A DNA stretch of 64,000 bases from NCBI RefSeq assembly GCF_002968575.1, contig NZ_PVBM01000009.1, forward strand, positions 1-64,000, read 5' to 3'. Position 1 is the stretch's first letter. Each line of letters begins with the position of its first letter. Made by a program: the position numbers and the translations under genes. The notes beneath the pieces are model-generated. The model was given only the letters and a program-made list of their open reading frames with translations, did no database searches and had not been told where the DNA came from. Shown here one piece after another: positions 58,043-64,000 of the stretch. This DNA is from Neorhizobium huautlense (GTDB taxonomy: Bacteria; Pseudomonadota; Alphaproteobacteria; Rhizobiales; Rhizobiaceae).

Positions 58043-60127
58043 ATGGACAATTCGGCCACGCCCGGCAAAGGCGCCTTCGACCAGCAGGACTGGAAAATCG
58101 GCGTTGATATCGGCGGCACCTTCATCGATTTCTGTGCTCTTGAAACACGCTCTGGCCGCGTTGCCTCCCTCAAAGTCCTGACGACGCCCGATGATCCGGG
58201 TGCTGAACTGATGACGGGACTGTCGCTTCTTGCTGAACGGGAAGGACTTGAGCCTTCTTCCGTCAGCCGTTTCGTTCATGGGACGACGGTCGGCATCAAT
58301 ACGGTGATCCAGCGTCGTGGCGTATCGCTGGCGCTGATGACCAATGCAGGCTTCGAAGATGTGATCGAGCTGGCGCGACTCAGGATGCCCGACGTCTATT
58401 CGCTCTTTTGTGCCCGCCCGGACCAGCTGATTGCCCGCGACATGATCTTTGGCATTCCGGCCCGCCTGCGGGCAGATGGCAGCGAAGCGCAGGCGCCGGA
58501 TCTTTCGGTCGTCGCGACAGCGGTCGCCAGGGCAAAGGCGAATGGTGCGGCTGGCATCATCATTTCCTTCCTGCATTCCTGGCGTAACGATGCGCATGAG
58601 GCGGCCGTAAAGCAGGAGATCGCCCGTATCGCGCCTGAGCTCTTCGTATTCACGTCCTGCGAGGTCTGGCCGGTGATCCGTGAATACGAGCGGACGACGA
58701 CCGCCATCCTAAATGGTTACGTCCATCCGCGTGTTTCCGGTTATCTGACAGCGCTCGAAGAAAAGCTGCTGTCGCGTGGCGTGACGGCGCCGGCACTTCT
58801 GACCAAGTCGAACGGCGGCGTCATGAATGCCGACGAAGGCAAGCGTTCCTGCGTTCAGATGCTGCTGTCAGGCACCGCGTCCGGCGTCATCGGTGCCGCC
58901 TGGCTTGCCCGGCGCGCCGGTGAAAAGCATATTCTTACCCTCGACATCGGCGGCACTTCGGCGGATTTCGCGCTGATCATCGATGGCGAGCCGCAATTCG
59001 GAACCGGTGAGCTGATCGGCGAATTCCCGCTACATATTCCCTCCGTCTCCGTCAGCTCGATTGGCATCGGGGGTGGTTCGATCGCAAGTGTCGATGCGCA
59101 GGGCGTTCTGCGTGTCGGCCCGGAATCGGCGGGTTCGACACCCGGCCCAGCCTGTTACGGTCGCGGCGGAGCACAGGCGACCGTCACCGACGCCATGGCC
59201 GTTTGCGGCTGGCTCGGCCATAGCCAGATGGCGTACGGGCAACTGCAGATCGATGTTGGCCTTGCTCGCGCGGCCCTAACCCGGCTGGCAGAGAAGATCG
59301 GCCGAACGGCAGAAGAGGCAGCCCAGGCCATTCTCGACATCGCCATTTCGGAAATGTTCGTCGAAGTCGAAAAGCTGGCATCGCGTGCCGGCGTCGATCT
59401 GCGCGAGTTCACGCTGATGCCGTTTGGCGGCGGTGGTCCTATGCTCGGCGCCTTTCTGGCTCGCGAATTCAAGATGGCCAAGGTCATCGGCCCGCCGCGG
59501 CCCGGCGTCGTCTCCGCGCTTGGTGGTCTGGTCGCCGACTTGCGTGGCGATTTCATCCGCACCGTCTTTACCCATCTTTCCGAAGAGGCCGCGCCGCAGC
59601 TGCGCGGCGCTCTTGAAGAGCTTGCCCTTGAAGGGCGTAACTGGCTGGCGAAGCAGGGCCATGCCGGGGCCGCGACGCTGAATATCTCCGCCGACATGCG
59701 TTATCTCGGCCAGAGCTTCGAGATCGAAGTGCCGATCCAGGCAGCCTGGATTGCCGAAGGCAGATTGGCTTCGATTAAGGAAGCATTTCACGCCATGCAT
59801 GCACGGCTCTACGATTTCGATGATCCTGATGGTGCGATCGAGATCGTCAACTTGCGTCTTTCGGCAATCGGCGCGGGCCCAGTTCTGGAATTCCCGGTCG
59901 ACACTCGTGAAGGCGGCGAAGCGGCCAATGCCGAGCGTGAGATCCCGGTCTTTACCGGCAAGACCATCGAGTGGATAGGCCTCCACCGGCGAGACCGCCT
60001 GCGCCCCGGCAGCCATTTTTCCGGGCCGGCCGTCGTTGCCCAGGAGGACACGACTTTCGCCATTCCGGGTGGGACGCATGTCGAAGTCGACAGCCACCTG
60101 AATCTGCACCTCACCTTTTCGGAGTAA
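58043..60127 (+). CDS. hydantoinase/5-oxoprolinase subunit A
   Basis: A 694-residue HyuA-type protein that, with HyuB, opens a lactam or hydantoin ring with ATP. It has IGVDIGGTFIDFCALE (ATP/phosphate loop), VHGTTVGINTVIQRRG, SCEVWPVIREYERTTTAILNGYVHP, DIGGTSADFALI, SIGIGGGSIASVDAQGVLRVGPESAGSTPGPACYGRGG and MPFGGGGPML. ATG 58043 follows AGGA...GGAAA; an open frame upstream overlaps the operator region. It is 6 bp before hyuB. Confidence 0.85.
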   Translation: MDNSATPGKGAFDQQDWKIGVDIGGTFIDFCALETRSGRVASLKVLTTPDDPGAELMTGLSLLAEREGLEPSSVSRFVHGTTVGINTVIQRRGVSLALMTNAGFEDVIELARLRMPDVYSLFCARPDQLIARDMIFGIPARLRADGSEAQAPDLSVVATAVARAKANGAAGIIISFLHSWRNDAHEAAVKQEIARIAPELFVFTSCEVWPVIREYERTTTAILNGYVHPRVSGYLTALEEKLLSRGVTAPALLTKSNGGVMNADEGKRSCVQMLLSGTASGVIGAAWLARRAGEKHILTLDIGGTSADFALIIDGEPQFGTGELIGEFPLHIPSVSVSSIGIGGGSIASVDAQGVLRVGPESAGSTPGPACYGRGGAQATVTDAMAVCGWLGHSQMAYGQLQIDVGLARAALTRLAEKIGRTAEEAAQAILDIAISEMFVEVEKLASRAGVDLREFTLMPFGGGGPMLGAFLAREFKMAKVIGPPRPGVVSALGGLVADLRGDFIRTVFTHLSEEAAPQLRGALEELALEGRNWLAKQGHAGAATLNISADMRYLGQSFEIEVPIQAAWIAEGRLASIKEAFHAMHARLYDFDDPDGAIEIVNLRLSAIGAGPVLEFPVDTREGGEAANAEREIPVFTGKTIEWIGLHRRDRLRPGSHFSGPAVVAQEDTTFAIPGGTHVEVDSHLNLHLTFSE

Positions 60128-60133
60128 CAGCTC

Positions 60134-62122
60134 ATGTTCGATCCCTTGAACCTTCAGGTGTTCGCCAACCACACCCGTGCTGCTGCCGAAAACATGGCCT
60201 ATACGCTGCAGCGTACGGCCCATTCAGCCTTCGTCAAGGAGACGGAGGATTTCACTGTCATGCTCGTCAACCGCAAGGGCGAGACTTTTGGCGTACCGAT
60301 GGGGCTTGGCGCCACATGGTATCCTGGCCTCACCTATACCCGTGCGATCGACATGATCGCCGATTACAAGCCCGGCGACGTCGCCTTCACCAACGATCCC
60401 TATTCCTGCTTCGTCGCCACCCATGCGCCGGACACGCATCTCTGGAAGCCGGTCTTCTACGAGGGCGAGATCATCGCCTGGACGGGCGGCCATATCCACA
60501 ATACCGACATGGGCGGCGCCGTGCCCGCCTCGCTATCGCGGGCACTGACGGAAGTTCATCAGGAAGGTATCCGATTTCCGCCGATGAAACTGGTCAACGA
60601 AGGCGTCTTCGACGAGCAGATCCTGAGGATCATGACGACCAATGTCCGCAAGCCCGACCTCAATATCGGCGACATGAAGGCTCTCGTCGGGGCGCTCAAC
60701 ACGGGCGAACGCAAGATCCTCGCTATGGTCGAGAAATTTGGCAAGCAAGTCTTTCTCGAAGGCACCGAGGTCTTGCTAGACCATGCCGAGGCGCAAGCGC
60801 GCAATATTCTGCGCTCGATGCCGGACGGTACCTGGGAATTCGTCGATTATGCCGACGAGGATTCCGTCGAGGCCAATCCTTGCCGGCTGAAGTTGACGCT
60901 GACGATCCGCGGTGACGAGGCAATCCTCGATTTCACGGGCTCGGATCCGCAGCTCGGCTCCTCTCTCAACGTTCCCTCCGGTGGCGACCCGCGCCATACC
61001 ATGCTTCTGGTCGGTGTCTATTACATTCTCTACACGCTCAATCCGAAGATCCTGCTCAATACCGGCCTGACGCGGCCATTCACCTGCATCACACCGAAGG
61101 GCAGCGTGCTGAACCCAATTGCGCCGGCAGCCGTTGGTATGCGCTCGCTCACCTGCGCGCGTCTTCGCTCCGTCGTCTTCGGCGCCTTCAATCAGGCGGT
61201 GCCCGATAGGTTGCCGGCAGCGCCGGCCGGCAACAATTGCATCGTCAACGTGATGACAACGGATGAACGCAATGGCCGAACGGTTATCGCCGCAGTCAAT
61301 CCCGTGGTCGGCGGCGGTGGAGGCATGCCCTATCGGGACGGCACCAATGGTTCCGGCGCCGATGCGGCTTATCTCAAAAACACGCCGATAGAGATCACTG
61401 AAACGGAAGTGCCGATCGAGTTCGTCAAATATGGGCTCGCCAGGGATAGCGGCGGTGCGGGGCGCTGGCGCGGTGGTCTCGCAACCGAAATGGCCTTCCG
61501 GGTCTTTTCACCGGATAGCCGCATCACCGCCCGCAACCGCGATCGCAGCTTCTTCCGCCCCTGGGGCACACTGGGTGGCAAAGCGGCGGGCCTTTCCGAC
61601 ATGGTGCTGAACCCCGGCAGCGACGAATTCAAGCGGCTTGGCAATATCGACACCGCCATCCTGCAGCCCGGCGATGTGCTGGAAATCCGGTCTGCCGGTG
61701 GCGGTGGACGCGGCAATCCGATCGAACGCGAAGTCTGGCGCGTGGCACAAGATGTCGCTCGCGGTTACGTCTCGGCCGAGGCTGCCGAACGTGACTATGG
61801 CGTTGTCATCAAGGATGGCGTGGTGGACGAGGCGGGAACGGAAAAGCTGAGGGCCGCCCGCGCGGTGCCGGATGAGCATTTCCACTATGGCCCCGAGCGC
61901 GATGGATATGAGGCACAATGGACTCGAGAAGCCTATGATCTGCTGACCGAAATCCTGCAGGGCCTTCCGATTCACTGGCGCTTCTTCACCAAGACGGAGA
62001 TCTTTCGCCGGATGACGGGTCGTGTCGGAGCAGACGGCGTGGCGGCGGCGTTTGCGGATGTCCAGGCACGCTTCAAGGATATGCCGGAACCCGTCGTCGA
62101 GCGGAAAGAGGCTGCGGAATGA
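60134..62122 (+). CDS. hydantoinase/5-oxoprolinase subunit B
   Basis: A 662-residue HyuB-type protein. It begins FDPLNLQVFANHTRAAAENMAYTLQRTAHSAFVKETEDF, the canonical start, and has GDVAFTNDPYSCFVATHAPDTHLWKPVF, GGHIHNTDMGGAVPASLSRALTEVHQEGIRFPPMKLV, PDGTWEFVDYADEDS, and GSDPQLGSSLNVPSGGDPRHTM. It acts with HyuA in the cytoplasm. Its stop overlaps the next gene (ATGA), so the lactamase and the FAD enzymes are translated together. Confidence 0.87.
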   Translation: MFDPLNLQVFANHTRAAAENMAYTLQRTAHSAFVKETEDFTVMLVNRKGETFGVPMGLGATWYPGLTYTRAIDMIADYKPGDVAFTNDPYSCFVATHAPDTHLWKPVFYEGEIIAWTGGHIHNTDMGGAVPASLSRALTEVHQEGIRFPPMKLVNEGVFDEQILRIMTTNVRKPDLNIGDMKALVGALNTGERKILAMVEKFGKQVFLEGTEVLLDHAEAQARNILRSMPDGTWEFVDYADEDSVEANPCRLKLTLTIRGDEAILDFTGSDPQLGSSLNVPSGGDPRHTMLLVGVYYILYTLNPKILLNTGLTRPFTCITPKGSVLNPIAPAAVGMRSLTCARLRSVVFGAFNQAVPDRLPAAPAGNNCIVNVMTTDERNGRTVIAAVNPVVGGGGGMPYRDGTNGSGADAAYLKNTPIEITETEVPIEFVKYGLARDSGGAGRWRGGLATEMAFRVFSPDSRITARNRDRSFFRPWGTLGGKAAGLSDMVLNPGSDEFKRLGNIDTAILQPGDVLEIRSAGGGGRGNPIEREVWRVAQDVARGYVSAEAAERDYGVVIKDGVVDEAGTEKLRAARAVPDEHFHYGPERDGYEAQWTREAYDLLTEILQGLPIHWRFFTKTEIFRRMTGRVGADGVAAAFADVQARFKDMPEPVVERKEAAE

Positions 62123-62442
62123 CATCCGGATTGCAATCTGCCCGGCCTGCAGGGCGAATAAGGCGCCTTGCCGAAAAGGGCAGGCCGCAGGTCCGGTTCA
62201 GACTGGACGGTGTCGATTGTAAGGCGCTTTCCGGGGACACGGTGCTGACCGCGGTGCTCGTCTCCGCACCTGCCGTGCGGCAATCGGAGTTCGGGCCGGA
62301 AAAACGGGCCGGCTTCTGTCTGATGGGAGCCTGCCAGGACTGCTGGCTCTGGCAGGAGGATGGTCGGCGGCTTCGGGCCTGTTCGACCCTGATTGCCGAA
62401 GGCATGCAATTGCGAACCGCGCCTCCGGAGATCTGGCCATGA
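62119..62442 (+). CDS. small (2Fe-2S)-binding subunit
   Basis: A 107-residue ferredoxin-like protein. VRFRLDGVDCKALSGDTVLTAVLVSA is the usual start of the small subunit of multi-component amino-acid dehydrogenases (HcnA/OoxA-gamma type), and FCLMGACQDCWLWQEDGRRLRACSTLI carries the CxxxxCxxC-C cluster ligands (CLMGACQDC and RACS). ATG 62119 overlaps the HyuB stop and its stop overlaps the next ATG (62439). Confidence 0.82.
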   Translation: MTSGLQSARPAGRIRRLAEKGRPQVRFRLDGVDCKALSGDTVLTAVLVSAPAVRQSEFGPEKRAGFCLMGACQDCWLWQEDGRRLRACSTLIAEGMQLRTAPPEIWP

Positions 62443-63806
62443 CCGACGAGAGCGGAGAAAAGGTGGTTATCGTCGGCGCCGGTCCCGCGGGTATCCGCGC
62501 CGCCGAGGTTCTGGTTCAGGCGGGGATAAGACCCGTCGTCATCGATGAGGGGCTCAAGGGCGGCGGCCAGATCTATCGTCGGTCGCCAGAGGGTTTTACG
62601 AGATCGCCGAAGCAGCTTTACGGATCGGAAGCCCACAAGGCCGTCGCACTCCACTCCCTGTTCGACCGCATGGTCGCGGTCGGAGCGATCGACTATCACC
62701 CCCAAAGCTCCGTGCTTTCGACGGCAGGCAATCTTCTGCAGGCACTGACACCTGCCGGACGCCAGGACTTCACGTATTCCCGCCTGATCCTTGCAACCGG
62801 CGCCATGGACCGCCTAGCGCCCGTTCCTGGCTGGCAGTCGCCAGGCGTTTATAGCCTCGGTGCAACGCAGATCGCGCTGAAGGCACAGGGGATCGCGCTT
62901 GGTGGCCAGACCGTCCTTGCCGGTTCGGGGCCATTGCTCACGCTGATCGCCACCCAGCTGCTGAAGGCTGGCGCGAATATCGCGGCAGTCCTCGACACAT
63001 CCTCGTCTCGGAACCAAGTGTCGGGATTGCCTGGCATGCTGGCGAGGCCCACCCTGGTTTTGAGGGGCATCTTGATGCGGTCGAAGCTCGGCCGGCTTTA
63101 CCATGCCGGTGTGACGCTGGAGCGGATCGAGACCGATGAGCGGGGCCCTGTCGCCATGCACTGGCGCGATGCCCGCGGCAAAAGCCGTGTCGCGTCCTGC
63201 GACGTGGTGGGTCTTGGCTGGCATCTGCGTGCCGAAACCCAGCTGGCGGGTCTGGCCGGCTGCTCGTTCGACTATGACGAAAGCTGGTTGCAATGGCTGC
63301 CCCGCACCGATCGCATGGGGCGGGCGGGCGAAAGGCTCTATCTTGCTGGCGATGGGCTGAGAATCCTCGGCGCCGATGGTGCGGAGGTCACCGGCCGTCT
63401 CGCCGCGATCGCCTGCCTTGCGGATATGGGTTGGCCCTTCCCGGATGCGCGACCGGACTTGCGCCGGCTGGAGCGGCTCGAGCGTTTCGCCCGCGCCATG
63501 GCCCGCGCCTTTCCCTGGCCGCGTGATATCGTCCGCGCCGTTCCCGACGAGACCGTTGTCTGTCGCTGTGAAGGTGTGACCGCCGGTCAGTTGCGTGAAA
63601 GCGTCGTCTATGGCGGTGCCGAAGCCAATCGGGTCAAATCACTTGCGCGTGTCGGTATGGGGCGCTGTCAGGGGCGTTTCTGCCAGCTTGCCAGCGTCGA
63701 GCTGATTGCCGAAAAGGCCGGTTTAAAGGTCTGCGATGCGGGTCGGTTGCGCGAACAGGCGCCTGTCAGGCCGCTGCCTATCGGTGACTGGGTTCGCGAG
63801 GCCTGA
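62439..63806 (+). CDS. FAD/NAD(P)-binding oxidoreductase, alpha-type subunit of an amino-acid/opine dehydrogenase
   Basis: A 455-residue flavoprotein of the SoxA/HcnB/OoxA class. The FAD site is VVIVGAGPAGIRAAEVLVQAGIRPVVIDEGLKGGGQIYRR; a second dinucleotide site GGQTVLAGSGPLLTLIATQLLKAGANI; a C-terminal BFD-like (2Fe-2S) domain carries VVCRCEGVTAGQL and RVGMGRCQGRFC. With the 2Fe-2S protein before it and probably the divergent DadA-like enzyme it would form a three-subunit dehydrogenase. The substrate is a cyclic or N-substituted amino acid, by context. Confidence 0.84.
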   Translation: MTDESGEKVVIVGAGPAGIRAAEVLVQAGIRPVVIDEGLKGGGQIYRRSPEGFTRSPKQLYGSEAHKAVALHSLFDRMVAVGAIDYHPQSSVLSTAGNLLQALTPAGRQDFTYSRLILATGAMDRLAPVPGWQSPGVYSLGATQIALKAQGIALGGQTVLAGSGPLLTLIATQLLKAGANIAAVLDTSSSRNQVSGLPGMLARPTLVLRGILMRSKLGRLYHAGVTLERIETDERGPVAMHWRDARGKSRVASCDVVGLGWHLRAETQLAGLAGCSFDYDESWLQWLPRTDRMGRAGERLYLAGDGLRILGADGAEVTGRLAAIACLADMGWPFPDARPDLRRLERLERFARAMARAFPWPRDIVRAVPDETVVCRCEGVTAGQLRESVVYGGAEANRVKSLARVGMGRCQGRFCQLASVELIAEKAGLKVCDAGRLREQAPVRPLPIGDWVREA

Positions 63807-63815
63807 CCAGCCGGC

Positions 63816-64000
63816 TCAGGTGGTGGTATTGCCAGCATTCAAAACCGCGGCACAGGCCTCTCGCAGATTGTCACGCATGGCAATATGACTTCCCGTGAGC
63901 GGTCGGTCTCGGCTAGTCAGCAACGCGATCGGCACGGAAATCTTCTGCTGAAGCGGGCGCCGGACGAGGCCCGCGAATTGTTCCCAGGGCAGAAGTCCAT
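63816..64000 (-). CDS. LysR family regulator, C-terminal part cut by the window edge
   Basis: The last 61 codons of a minus-strand gene: LLPWEQFAGLVRRPLQQKISVPIALLTSRDRPLTGSHIAMRDNLREACAAVLN fits the end of a LysR effector domain, including the strand-helix closing segment. The N-terminal helix-turn-helix lies beyond 64000. It is convergent with the FAD oxidoreductase and is a plausible regulator of this catabolic cluster. Confidence 0.55.
   Translation of the reverse strand, partial: GLLPWEQFAGLVRRPLQQKISVPIALLTSRDRPLTGSHIAMRDNLREACAAVLNAGNTTT

Noticed and set aside
59971-60915. Plus-strand open frame of 314 codons across the hyuA/hyuB joint
   Set aside because: Out of frame with both well-supported genes and Arg/His-rich.

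Overview
The window reads as accessory DNA (a plasmid, chromid or variable chromosomal region) of an alphaproteobacterium of the Rhizobiaceae, such as Rhizobium, Sinorhizobium or Agrobacterium. Support: GC-rich coding with many SDR, LysR, AraC and IclR genes, catabolic ABC operons, HWE-type kinases, an IRO-type iron box, a ROSE-like thermometer before hsp20, a PhrR/PraR-like regulator and a YcaO-TfuA pair. No rRNA, tRNA, CRISPR array or replication genes were seen. Decayed genes and broken insertion sequences (IS6, IS3 and IS110 types) are frequent, as expected of a recombining accessory region.

Layout. 0.3-6.6 kb: redox genes (an aldehyde dehydrogenase pseudogene, NmrA-like and SDR reductases, an alpha/beta hydrolase) with LysR and AraC regulators, several of them broken. 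6.7-8.3 kb: IS6 remnant and apparently empty DNA. 8.35-14.3 kb: ABC exporter, response regulator and HWE kinase, a (TC)23 microsatellite beside a broken nucleotidyltransferase, and a cation/proton antiporter. 14.6-18.2 kb: XRE-cupin regulator, gabT and a ThDP enzyme. 18.2-26.6 kb: a minus-strand operon with an IclR regulator, two unrecognised proteins, an M19 dipeptidase, a four-gene spermidine/putrescine-type ABC importer and a RidA protein; most joints are short gaps or ATGA overlaps. 27-28.5 kb: GNAT gene and degraded DNA.

28.5-34.4 kb: the most unusual locus. A compact operon encodes an XRE regulator, a SARP-like winged-helix/TPR activator, a 72-residue peptide, a YcaO cyclodehydratase and a TfuA partner, which is the core of a thioamide-type RiPP pathway. 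It is followed by another small protein, strong hairpins and small ORFs. Two copies of an 18-bp sequence with 11-bp-period direct repeats (the spacing SARP/OmpR activators use) lie in opposite orientation, each upstream of a small ORF.

34.7-39.7 kb: an iron-type (FecCD) ABC importer behind an IRO box, with two unusual partners (glutamine-amidotransferase-like and FmdE-like). 40-42 kb: a broken monooxygenase, a receiver-like protein and a glycosyltransferase. 42-50 kb: RND efflux pump, OmpR-type regulator, sensor kinase and MipA/OmpV outer-membrane protein, tied together by four copies of a 15-bp motif that would form a local regulon. 50-55.9 kb: malQ, IS110 remnant, hsp20 with ROSE-like leader, and a receiver/HWE kinase pair. 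56-64 kb: a DadA-like oxidase divergent from an operon of hydantoinase/oxoprolinase A and B, a small 2Fe-2S protein and an FAD oxidoreductase, with palindromic operators between them and a partial LysR gene at the right edge.

All calls rest on reading translations and DNA by eye; no database search was run.
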